From Cellulophaga fucicola (GTDB lineage Bacteria > Bacteroidota > Bacteroidia > Flavobacteriales > Flavobacteriaceae): a stretch of DNA of 64,000 nucleotides. The position numbers were made by a program, and so were the translations under genes. The notes below the pieces were generated by a model, which had not been told where the DNA came from, ran no database searches, and worked only from the letters and a program-made list of their open reading frames with translations. The stretch spans positions 186,001 to 250,000 of the forward strand of contig NZ_FPIY01000002.1 of assembly GCF_900119145.1 (NCBI RefSeq), in the 5' to 3' direction. Every line of letters starts with the position of its first letter. Position 1 is the first letter of the stretch. Below are positions 15,905 to 23,475 of the stretch, piece after piece.

Positions 15905-16163
15905 TTGCCAACTAGTTAGTAACCGCAATTAATTGCGGTTATTCAGCCATACTGGTGGTATAAACGCAATAATTACATTTTTCCTACAATATAAAAACAT
16001 TTTTTGTAGTACAATTAAAGAAATGTATAATCGGGTAAAAAAAACATAAATAACAAAAAAACCGATAACATACAGTTATGGGTTTTAATTTGTTTTAGTA
16101 GCAGTCCATTAAAATATGGCCTTTGTTTTGGTAGTAACTCAGCGGCTTTTTTAAGTGGTTTTT
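15905..16163 (-). repeat. 260-bp direct repeat D1, carries duplicated reductase 3' end
   Basis: This block is nearly identical to 17763-18022 (four substitutions or so and one 1-base indel by eye). It contains the last codons of the PepSY-flavodoxin reductase (stop at about 16096), its terminator hairpin (16058-16069 with 16075-16086), the inverted repeat CTACAA/TTGTAG and the fused palindrome CCAACTAGTTAG at 15908-15919. Here the reductase part is a stranded tail; the intact gene is attached to D2. The two D copies flank a 1.6-kb insert with two genes. Confidence 0.9.
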
Positions 16164-16164
16164 A

Positions 16165-16192
16165 CTTATTTTTTTACCACAGTACTTTGTTA
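16165..16192 (-). repeat. 28-bp repeat, tail-like copy 2 (pairs with 11694-11721)
   Basis: On the gene strand this reads TAACAAAGTACTGTGGT, then an A run and TAAG. It is directly downstream of the 213-aa gene and touches the D1 border at 16163. ATAAC at its start resembles the first core of an attC site whose second half is missing. It could be a cassette end truncated when D1 was joined. Confidence 0.5.
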
Positions 16193-16206
16193 TAGCCAGT
16201 ATTTAT

Positions 16207-16848
16207 TTAAGTGCATTGCCATAAATATCCGCTAATTTTATGTTGATTACACAAAAAAGCGTAACAAATTCCGTCATTACCAAACATTATTTCATTGCCA
16301 TTAATTGGATTCAAATCCGGGAGTCCGCTATCTAGTTGAAATATAAAAGTCATTTTATTATTACATTTTGGACAGCATATATTTTTAGGTTCTTGAATCC
16401 AGATAGGTTTTCCTCCAATTTTATTACAATTCCCTTCCCATTCTTGATTTTTAAAAGAAAGAGGAGTCAGAGCAAGTTTTATATTCGTTTCCTTAAGAGG
16501 TTGATTACAATATTCGAATTCTATAGGAATGTTTTCATTTAACCTTTCAATTTCTCCATTTTCTGAATGTTTATAAAATAGATAAGGACCATTTATTTGT
16601 GCATTGAAAAAATCTTCAAAGTTGAGTCCGAATATTCGACCTTTAAGTTCTATTCCGTTAACAAGGAAATTTTTATCAAAAGAAATCAGATGGTTTATTC
16701 CATTTTTCAATACTCCGCCAAATTTCAGATTGGAATTTTCTAGTGGCTCAAAACCCCAAGTAGGATGCTTATTATTTCTTTGTCCGAAATCATTAGTCGG
16801 TAAATAATAACTTCTTTCAAAAATTATATGATAGCTGTTATTTTGCAT
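16207..16848 (-). CDS. Hypothetical protein with C-terminal Zn-ribbon-like CPxC (cassette gene)
   Basis: This soluble 213-aa protein has NNKHPTWGFEPLENSNLKFGG early on and ends with CCPKCNNKMTFIFQLDSGLP...CYAFLCNQH. The CxxC followed by MTFIFQLDS resembles the C-terminal part of DUF1963-like proteins, which have unknown function. A second Cys/His group (CNQH) could complete a metal site. It starts 17 nt after the GTTAG end of an attC-like palindrome and lies inside the insert between the D repeats. Confidence 0.55.
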   Translation of the reverse strand: MQNNSYHIIFERSYYLPTNDFGQRNNKHPTWGFEPLENSNLKFGGVLKNGINHLISFDKNFLVNGIELKGRIFGLNFEDFFNAQINGPYLFYKHSENGEIERLNENIPIEFEYCNQPLKETNIKLALTPLSFKNQEWEGNCNKIGGKPIWIQEPKNICCPKCNNKMTFIFQLDSGLPDLNPINGNEIMFGNDGICYAFLCNQHKISGYLWQCT

Positions 16849-16864
16849 TATTTTATCATATTTG

Positions 16865-16935
16865 TTCTAACGGTTGTGTTAAATTGAGTAGTGACGCGAT
16901 AGCGAGCTATTCAGTTTTATCACTTGTTAGCAAAC
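16865..16935 (-). repeat. Short attC-like palindrome (between 281-aa and 213-aa genes)
   Basis: On the gene strand it begins TTTGCTAACAAGTGAT and ends ACACAACCGTTAGAA. The two 26-nt arms pair along most of their length (CTGAATAG with CTACTCAA, GTGATAAA with TTTAACAC, CTAAC with GTTAG). It overlaps the last nine codons of the 281-aa gene, as cassette sites often do. It is the shortest of the attC-like sites here, with a 16-nt centre. Confidence 0.6.
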
Positions 16936-17752
16936 GTATTTTTCTAATTAGTTTTTTATGAAAATCTTCTTTTCTTGGCTTTTTCTTTCCATCATGCGTT
17001 ACTTTATTTAACATATTATACTCTAATTTATTTGAATATTGAGAATTTACTTTCTTTAACTCCGTAATGAATTTTATTGCTTTTGGCTGGATACAAGCAT
17101 TAGCAGAAATTGTTTGATATTCCCCAGGCTCAATTTCAAATTGATTTTCATTTATTGGACTTTTACCATTTTCAGATAATAAATCAATCTGATAAATTTT
17201 TTGTTTCGACTTTTTAAGCCTTTTACTTCCTCTTCGCTCATTTCTCCACGGGTGTTCATTATCCTTTAATTGTTCGTACAAAAAGTCTTTATTCCAAATA
17301 GAAATTTGATGAGACATTAGAAAATTTGATTCTTTTTTAATTGCTTCTGAAAGAGTGTAACCAGAAAAGTCTATACTCGTAGCCTCTGTTTTATAAGCTT
17401 CTGATGAATGAAGTTTTACCAATTTTAGGTCATTACCTTCCACATAACTTATAATTTGGTGTAGAATATCCGTTGGGACTTTCTTACTGAACCACATATC
17501 TTCTTGAATAAAAATCACATACTCTTCTTCAATTTGGTTTAAGACTTTTTTCAATCTATTAGTCCATTGTCCAGAACCAGATTTAAGATTAATGTATCCA
17601 TCTATAGAAATGTCCTTTTCTTCAGTAGAAAAATATTTTTTTAGTGTGCTATTATCACCCCAATGTTTATTAAAAAAATAATTGAACCCTTCAAAAAGAA
17701 GTTCATAACCGTCACAGGCAAAAATCAGTATTGCAGTTTTTACTTTTTTCAT
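16907..17752 (-). CDS. Glycosyltransferase-like protein (cassette gene)
   Basis: The 281-aa protein starts with KTAILIFACDGYELLFEGFNYFF and continues with SGQWTNRLKKVLNQIEEEYVIFIQEDMWF (about 61-88). This matches the layout of GT-A-like bacterial glycosyltransferases that open with an Ile/Leu-rich strand and FxCD and carry an acidic EDxW metal site, often in surface-polysaccharide clusters. The C-terminal part is basic. It starts 10 nt after the fused palindrome of D2, with no polysaccharide genes nearby, so the acceptor is unknown. Confidence 0.55.
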   Translation of the reverse strand: MKKVKTAILIFACDGYELLFEGFNYFFNKHWGDNSTLKKYFSTEEKDISIDGYINLKSGSGQWTNRLKKVLNQIEEEYVIFIQEDMWFSKKVPTDILHQIISYVEGNDLKLVKLHSSEAYKTEATSIDFSGYTLSEAIKKESNFLMSHQISIWNKDFLYEQLKDNEHPWRNERRGSKRLKKSKQKIYQIDLLSENGKSPINENQFEIEPGEYQTISANACIQPKAIKFITELKKVNSQYSNKLEYNMLNKVTHDGKKKPRKEDFHKKLIRKIRLLTSDKTE

Positions 17753-17762
17753 TTGTTTATGT

Positions 17763-18022
17763 TTGCCAACTAGTTAGTAACCGCAATTAATTGCGTTTAT
17801 TCAGCAATACTGGTGGTATAAACGCAATAATTACATTTTTCCTACAATATAAAAACATTTTTTGTAGTACAATTAAAGAAATGTATAATCGGGTAAAAAA
17901 AACATAAATAACAAAAAAAACCATAACATACAGTTATGGGTTTTAATTTGTTTTTAGTAGCAGTCCATTAAAATATGGCCTTTGTTTTGGTAGTAACTCA
18001 GCGGCTTTTTTAAGTGGTTTTT
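17763..18022 (-). repeat. 260-bp direct repeat D2, contains the genuine reductase 3' end
   Basis: Near-identical to 15905-16163. It covers the last 69 nt of the reductase coding region, its stop at 17954, the terminator hairpin, the CTACAA/TTGTAG inverted repeat and the CCAACTAGTTAG palindrome (17766-17777). The likely history is that D2 is the original site and the insert with D1 came in by recombination at this block. Confidence 0.9.
17917..17944 (-). terminator. Terminator of the reductase operon
   Basis: AAAACCATAAC (17917-17927) pairs with GTTATGGGTTTT (17933-17944) around a 5-nt loop. On the minus strand a T-rich run follows. It ends the ankyrin-DUF2271-reductase operon. Confidence 0.75.
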
Positions 18023-20155
18023 GCAAATTGTATCTAAAACCGTAGTAACCTCTTTTTGCATACCTATAGAGCCGCAAATTAAAATATAACCTTTGTCCTT
18101 TATAAGCTGGGCAACTTCTTTACCGTTTGCCTCTAACAGGTTTTGTACGTATACTTTTTTGGCTTGTTCTCTAGACAATGCCAAATGTAAAGAGGTTAGG
18201 TTACCTGCCTGTTGCTGTGTTTCTAATTGGTTTTTGTACAGCTCAAAAGATGCTGCTGTACGCCCACCCCAATACAGGTGTAATTTTTTGTGTGCAGTGT
18301 TTTGGCGTATCATCCCTAAATAAGGACCAATACCTGTACCAGTTGCTATTAATAAGGCTTCTTTTGCTTTTTTAGGCAAATGAAATGCTTTGTTTTTTAC
18401 TATACCACAGCTTATTTTGTCGCCCACAGCAAGGTTTTGTAGCCTATTAGACACACTGCCTTTTTGGTGACGTTTAACGCTTATAACAAGTTCGTTTTTA
18501 TTCCATTTACCAATGGAGTACAATCGTTCTCTCTGGTCTTTTTCGCCCAAAATAGAGAGTAAATCTCCAGAGGTAAACTTCACTTTTTCTACTGGTTTTA
18601 AGTATATACAAAAAGTATCGTCCGGGTTATTTTCTGCCTTGGTGTGTTTGGTTACAGTAAAAGCATAGGTTTTACGTTTCTTTTTACTACCAATAGCTTT
18701 TGGTAAACTTATACTTAAATTTTCTTGCTTGCTCCACGCCAATAACCACTGGTTAAAAGACTCTAAACTTTGGTTGTTTATGGTAAACACATCTGCCAAA
18801 CGGTTATTGTTTGGGTGCGCTTGTAACATAGTATCTACATCATAAGCAAACTTGCAATAGTCTGGGTATGCTAATGATCCAAAACCTACAACCGAGTAGT
18901 TAAACTTTGTACCTTGTTGGTGTGTGTTTATAAGTGCTTTAAACTTTTTGGCATTTGTTGGCGCTTCTCCTGTACCGTAGGTAGATGTCATTACCACCAA
19001 ATGCTTCATATTTTTATAACTCTTGTAGCTGTTTAGCTCTGCCAAATATGCTTTTTTACCCAAACGTAGTAACTCTGAGTACAACGCATTGGCAAAATAA
19101 AAGGTGTTTCCGTTTTCAGATCCTATAAGAATAACATAATCGCAGTCGTCTTTTTTGTATTTGTTTTTAATTCTAGATTTTCTACGTTGCAGCGTAATGC
19201 TAAAGCCAGAATACATAAAAAATAAAATACCAATAGAAGCTAATAGTAAAACTATACTCCACACTATACTCCCCTGCCCTGTATGAAACAACATACTGTA
19301 GTAGCTTATAACAACGTAAAAAGGATAGTTTACTTGGCTAACAATATCACCATTAAATTGGTTTACTAAATACTCTTTGTCTGTTAACTGCAGTAAAAAA
19401 TAACTTTCTGGAAAAGGTGCAAACGGAAATTCTATTTTACGAACCTGTGATAACTTAGTGTCTTTAAAAACTTTAAATTCTGATAGGCTTACCACTGGTT
19501 CTTCTGCAAACAAGGTGTCTTCTTGGTGTACTATCCTGGCAGATGGCAGTACAGAAAACTGTTCTAAAGACAAATACACGCCTGTTAGCGTTATAACCAA
19601 AATAGGAATTAGCAACCATCTACCAAAGAGAGTATGGTAATATGGATTAAAGTTTTCTTTAACTATAGGTTTAAAAAAGCCTTTAACACCACCTTGCTTT
19701 TTAAGAATTAGAAAAATTCCGCTAATGCTTATTAAACACAGTAAAAATGAAGATAAACCTACAAAAAACCTGCCTATACCTTTTAAAAATAAGGAACGGT
19801 GTAATGTGGTTGCAAACTTAAAAATGGGATTAGACTCTTTTGGTGTGCCTAAACTATCTCCTGTTTTTGGGTCTATGTATATTATTTTATCTACACCATC
19901 TTTGTCTATTACAGATGCAGTAACCCAGCTGTTCTTATCTATTTCTACAGAAATAACCTCAGCATATTTTTGCTGTAGTGTGCTTGTAAATTCTGCAACA
20001 GTAATTTGGTCTAAATCGCCCGTAGTATATGGCTGTATACGATTACTAATTGGTTCTAGTGCTAAAACAGTACCTGTTAAAGCAGCTAATAAAATAAAAA
20101 TAGAAGAAGATACAGCCAACACAAGGTGACTGTATCTCCAAACTGATAATGTCAT
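17954..20155 (-). CDS. PepSY-associated membrane flavodoxin/FAD-NADPH reductase (XusC-like)
   Basis: The 733-aa protein starts with membrane helices and PepSY-type segments (about 1-320), then a flavodoxin domain (FMN loop SENGNTFYFAN near 345-355, STYGTGEAP near 390), then an FAD/NAD(P)H module (RERLYSIGKW near 540, ATGTGIGPYLGMIRQ near 605, ICGSIGMQKEV near 690). Such proteins pass electrons from NADPH to the periplasm, probably to reduce ferric siderophore or iron. It is the last gene of an operon with DUF2271 and ankyrin proteins (gaps 7 and 11 bp), divergent from a TonB receptor and a DUF4374 lipoprotein, as in Bacteroides xus loci. Confidence 0.85.
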   Translation of the reverse strand: MTLSVWRYSHLVLAVSSSIFILLAALTGTVLALEPISNRIQPYTTGDLDQITVAEFTSTLQQKYAEVISVEIDKNSWVTASVIDKDGVDKIIYIDPKTGDSLGTPKESNPIFKFATTLHRSLFLKGIGRFFVGLSSFLLCLISISGIFLILKKQGGVKGFFKPIVKENFNPYYHTLFGRWLLIPILVITLTGVYLSLEQFSVLPSARIVHQEDTLFAEEPVVSLSEFKVFKDTKLSQVRKIEFPFAPFPESYFLLQLTDKEYLVNQFNGDIVSQVNYPFYVVISYYSMLFHTGQGSIVWSIVLLLASIGILFFMYSGFSITLQRRKSRIKNKYKKDDCDYVILIGSENGNTFYFANALYSELLRLGKKAYLAELNSYKSYKNMKHLVVMTSTYGTGEAPTNAKKFKALINTHQQGTKFNYSVVGFGSLAYPDYCKFAYDVDTMLQAHPNNNRLADVFTINNQSLESFNQWLLAWSKQENLSISLPKAIGSKKKRKTYAFTVTKHTKAENNPDDTFCIYLKPVEKVKFTSGDLLSILGEKDQRERLYSIGKWNKNELVISVKRHQKGSVSNRLQNLAVGDKISCGIVKNKAFHLPKKAKEALLIATGTGIGPYLGMIRQNTAHKKLHLYWGGRTAASFELYKNQLETQQQAGNLTSLHLALSREQAKKVYVQNLLEANGKEVAQLIKDKGYILICGSIGMQKEVTTVLDTICKNHLKKPLSYYQNKGHILMDCY

Positions 20156-20162
20156 AAATTAA

Positions 20163-20654
20163 TTATTTCTGTGGCAACATACGTATGTAACGGATATATC
20201 CTGTACCGTCTACTTTACTATTTACACTTTCTGATGTTAGCTCAAAGGTTACATCGTCTGCAACATATTTTTGATCTTCTACTGCAGTTTCAAATCTAAT
20301 TTTGTAGCCTTTATCTAATTTATCATCATCAATTTTAATGACTTTAATTGCACGTTGTCCTCCGCTAATTGTTGCACCAGTAATTGCATCAATCTTGCTA
20401 TTTTTATTTTCAAAATAACCCCACCATTTTGTTAAATCGTGGTACCATTCTGGATCGTCGCCCAAAACATTTAACGTTTCTATGTAGTTACCTTTACTGT
20501 CTAATAACGAAACTACAATGTAAGCGCCTTCACCCTCATAATTCTTTAACTGAATCATACATTTATACTGGCTAGTTTTAGGAACTGTTGTAAAAGCTGC
20601 CAACGTAAATAAACCTACTATTGCAATTGTTATTGTTACTAATTTAAGTTTCAT
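20163..20654 (-). CDS. DUF2271 domain exported protein
   Basis: The 163-aa protein has a signal peptide (about 1-22) and a DUF2271 core: IQLKNYEGEGAYIVVSLLDSKGNYIETL (about 34-61), DPEWYHDLTKWWGYF (about 66-80) and DAITGATISGGQR near 92. DUF2271 proteins commonly sit beside PepSY-type membrane reductases, as here. It is likely a periplasmic partner that takes electrons or metal, but this has not been shown to my knowledge. Gaps of 7 bp to the reductase and 11 bp to the ankyrin gene mark an operon. Confidence 0.85.
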   Translation of the reverse strand: MKLKLVTITIAIVGLFTLAAFTTVPKTSQYKCMIQLKNYEGEGAYIVVSLLDSKGNYIETLNVLGDDPEWYHDLTKWWGYFENKNSKIDAITGATISGGQRAIKVIKIDDDKLDKGYKIRFETAVEDQKYVADDVTFELTSESVNSKVDGTGYIRYIRMLPQK

Positions 20655-20665
20655 AACGCTATTTA

Positions 20666-22141
20666 TTATTTTAAAAATTCAATTTCGTTTTTATCTAAAA
20701 GCTCGTTTTCTAAAGCTAAATCGTAAACAGTTTCTTCAAAATCTGTTCCAATATCTGTTTTTGCTCCTAATGCAATTAATTTCTTTATGTTATCTACGTT
20801 GTTAGACGTCATAGCAGCAATGTGCAAAGCAGTAAGTCCGTTTGCGTTTTTAGCATTAACATCTATTTTATAAGAAGCAATCTTAGCTAATAAATCTGCA
20901 TTGTTTTTAGTTACAGCCAAATGTAAAAGTGTATTACCCTCACTCTGTACACGTGCAATATCTAAGCCTTTTTCTGTAAGTAGCTCCCATTTTTCTGTAA
21001 ATGGCTTTTTATTTCTTTTAGAGTAAGATTCTAATAAATAGTATGCAAGGCTATTACCGCTAGCATCTACTGCCTTAATATCTGCTCCTTTGTCTATTAA
21101 AAATACAACCACATCTTTACTGTTACCACGTACAGCATTCATTAAAGCAGTTTTACCTTCTTTGTTTTTAGCCAATACATTTGCAGCCTCTAAAAACTGA
21201 ACAATCTCTAGACTGTTGCGGCCAGCAGCATTCATTAAAGGTGTATTTCCTTTATTATCTGCCTTAGAGATAGAAACTCCTTTCTCTATAAAATACTGAA
21301 ATAACGCTTTGTCTTTACCACTGTAAGATAAATTATGAATTGGGTTAACACCATCGTTATTGGTATTATTAGCTGCAATACCTAAACCTTCTAAATACTT
21401 GAAGAACTCTAGGCTATTACCACCACCTCTACCGCCTTGCGATGCAATTAAAACAGCATTACTACCATCTAAATTAGTGTCTTTATAGCTAACTCCTTTT
21501 TTAACCAACTCTTCTATAATAGTTTTGTTACCAACACGAGCTGCATAATCTACCACGTTAAGACCTGCTTTGTCTGTACTTTTAAGATCTAGTCCTTTTT
21601 TAATAAAGTAATCTAGTTCTTTTAAGCTTTTAGCCTTACCAATTAATTGGTGTAAAGCATTAGCACCTTTAGGATTAGTCTCGTTTATAGATGCTCCATT
21701 GTCTATAAGTAAGTTGTACAATTCAGGATTTGTTTGTCCGCCACCAGCTGTAAAAAGTAATGCCGAACTACCTTTATCATCTATAACATCTGTTTTAGCG
21801 CCAAGCTTTAAAAGATGCTTCATTACTGGTAAATTCCCTTTCATACCTGCCCAAAATAAGTAAGTACGTCCATCGTGAGTTACCTTATTAACTACATTAC
21901 CCTCTATGCTTAAAAGGTATTTTACAACATCTAAAGAAGCATCTGCTAAAATAGCATTTGTAGTAGCGTCGAACCCATTAGAACTTAAATCTACAGGGCT
22001 ATTGCCTTCTTTTACTTTTTGCTGAACCTCTTTTACTGTTGTCGTTGGCTTAAAAAAACCACGGTTTAAAAAAACATTAGCGTCTTGTGCGGTAATTGTA
22101 CCAACAATTAACAAAAGAGTTAGGGTAAATAATTTTTTCAT
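20666..22141 (-). CDS. Exported ankyrin-repeat protein
   Basis: The 491-aa protein has a signal peptide (about 1-19) and about eleven ankyrin repeats from residue 50 onward, with the usual marks such as NKEGKTALMNAVRGNSKDVV, LIDKGADIK and NANGLTALHIAAM. Ankyrin repeats bind other proteins, so this may hold together the periplasmic part of the uptake machinery. It is the first gene of the operon with DUF2271 and the reductase. A -7 box lies 64 nt upstream of its ATG. Confidence 0.88.
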   Translation of the reverse strand: MKKLFTLTLLLIVGTITAQDANVFLNRGFFKPTTTVKEVQQKVKEGNSPVDLSSNGFDATTNAILADASLDVVKYLLSIEGNVVNKVTHDGRTYLFWAGMKGNLPVMKHLLKLGAKTDVIDDKGSSALLFTAGGGQTNPELYNLLIDNGASINETNPKGANALHQLIGKAKSLKELDYFIKKGLDLKSTDKAGLNVVDYAARVGNKTIIEELVKKGVSYKDTNLDGSNAVLIASQGGRGGGNSLEFFKYLEGLGIAANNTNNDGVNPIHNLSYSGKDKALFQYFIEKGVSISKADNKGNTPLMNAAGRNSLEIVQFLEAANVLAKNKEGKTALMNAVRGNSKDVVVFLIDKGADIKAVDASGNSLAYYLLESYSKRNKKPFTEKWELLTEKGLDIARVQSEGNTLLHLAVTKNNADLLAKIASYKIDVNAKNANGLTALHIAAMTSNNVDNIKKLIALGAKTDIGTDFEETVYDLALENELLDKNEIEFLK

Positions 22142-22176
22142 TTTTGAATCTATTTTTAATAAATAAAGCTTATTTC

Positions 22177-22212
22177 TTTATTTAGACTTATTATTGATAA
22201 AGCGCAAATATA
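22177..22212 (-). promoter_or_regulatory. Promoter of ankyrin-DUF2271-reductase operon with Fur-like half site
   Basis: The -7 box TATATTTG is at 22205-22212 on the minus strand. TTTATTTAGACTTATTATTG overlaps the start region at 22177-22196. TTTAGACT is shared with the palindrome before the TonB receptor (23433-23451), suggesting one iron-responsive repressor acts on both sides of the locus. Confidence 0.4.
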
Positions 22213-22376
22213 AGAACTATTTTTATTTAGAATGATTAAAGATAGAATTTTTATAAACTATTTTTTTCTGAAGTTAAAAGGTGCTTTATCTCTAGTAATT
22301 TTCTTATAAATTGAAAATGTTACCTAAGTATAAGTTCTTGTAAATTGAAGAAGAACAGGAATTGGTGAATTAGCGG

Positions 22377-23351
22377 TTACTTAATTAACTGACTAGGCAA
22401 ATACCCCATAGTTTTTTTAAATGCTGTAGTAAAGTGTTGCGGGTTAGAGTACCCAACCTCATATGATACCTCAGCTATAGAGTACCCCTTTTCTAGTATT
22501 AGTTGTTTGGCGTTTTCCATTCGCAATTGAGTAATATGCTTAAAGATTGTGGTTTTGTATATTTTTTTAAAATCGCGCTTTAGCTTTGTTGTATTAAAAC
22601 CTGCAATCTGTGATAAGGCACTAATTGTTAACTTCTGCTTTAAGTTTAATCTACAGTATTCTTCTACCTTAACAATTGCAGCATAATCTGCTTCTGGCAT
22701 AACAGTATCTGCAACCTCTAGTTTAGTGGTATCCATTAAAAAATCTAACAACAAAATGGTAATTCTACTTTCTATATAGCTTTTTTTAAGACTACCCGTA
22801 TAAGCACAATTTAGAATTTCTTTTATTTGGTTGCTTAGCTTTAAAGGTATTTGTTTGCTCTCTTTAAAAAATACAAAAGGAGTTTCTGCATCTATGGCAG
22901 TAGTTATATCTAGTAAATTGGCCGTACGTTGCTCCCCTAGTATGCGTTCTAAAAAACTCTGAGTAAAAAATACTTCTAAGGTTCTTGTGCGTTTGCCCGT
23001 AAATATATCTTTACTTGGTTGCAAAGGCATAAAAAACAGATTGCAAAATCCTTCTGGTATAGTTACAACCAAATTATTATTTGTTTGGTGACTGTAGCTG
23101 CCTAACAATGAAAAATGCAACTTAAAAACAGGACAATTACTAGCTAAAGCAACTGCATATCCCTTTTTACACTCTATATTTTTACTACCAACTAAAAACT
23201 CAGTAAAATGCGAATGAGACTCTTCTCCTAAAACATCGTGAGCATTATAATTGATATTACTTTCTACAAATGCAGTATTAACACCAGTGTTTTTACCAAT
23301 GGTGTTACTTAAAATAATAGAATAAGAAAAGCTATTTAAACCTTGTTTCAT
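22377..23351 (-). CDS. AraC family transcriptional regulator
   Basis: The 324-aa protein has an N-terminal effector domain (about 1-215) and two C-terminal helix-turn-helix motifs: LTISALSQIAGFNTTKLKRDFK (about 239-260) and YSIAEVSYEVGYSNPQHFTTAFKKTMG (about 289-315). It resembles PchR-type regulators that sense siderophores. It is read divergently from the TonB receptor gene across a 124-bp gap, so that receptor is the likely target. The ligand is inferred from context. Confidence 0.85.
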   Translation of the reverse strand: MKQGLNSFSYSIILSNTIGKNTGVNTAFVESNINYNAHDVLGEESHSHFTEFLVGSKNIECKKGYAVALASNCPVFKLHFSLLGSYSHQTNNNLVVTIPEGFCNLFFMPLQPSKDIFTGKRTRTLEVFFTQSFLERILGEQRTANLLDITTAIDAETPFVFFKESKQIPLKLSNQIKEILNCAYTGSLKKSYIESRITILLLDFLMDTTKLEVADTVMPEADYAAIVKVEEYCRLNLKQKLTISALSQIAGFNTTKLKRDFKKIYKTTIFKHITQLRMENAKQLILEKGYSIAEVSYEVGYSNPQHFTTAFKKTMGYLPSQLIK

Positions 23352-23432
23352 TATTTCTTAATGCGTTATTAAAACTTCCGTTCGCGTTATTCGTTTCACC
23401 AAAACTGAACTTAAGTTTGCAAAACTAATTTA

Positions 23433-23451
23433 ATTTAGACTAAGTCTTAAT
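23433..23451 (+). promoter_or_regulatory. Fur-like palindrome before the TonB receptor gene
   Basis: ATTTAGACTAAGTCTTAAT is a 9-1-9 palindrome with one mismatch per half. It lies 25 nt ahead of the receptor ATG and overlaps the likely -7 box (TAAGTCTT, 23441-23448), with TTTG at 23416-23419 as the -33 element. Its placement and the locus content suggest an iron repressor site. Confidence 0.5.
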
Positions 23452-23475
23452 AAATATTAAAATTATTTTAATCGC

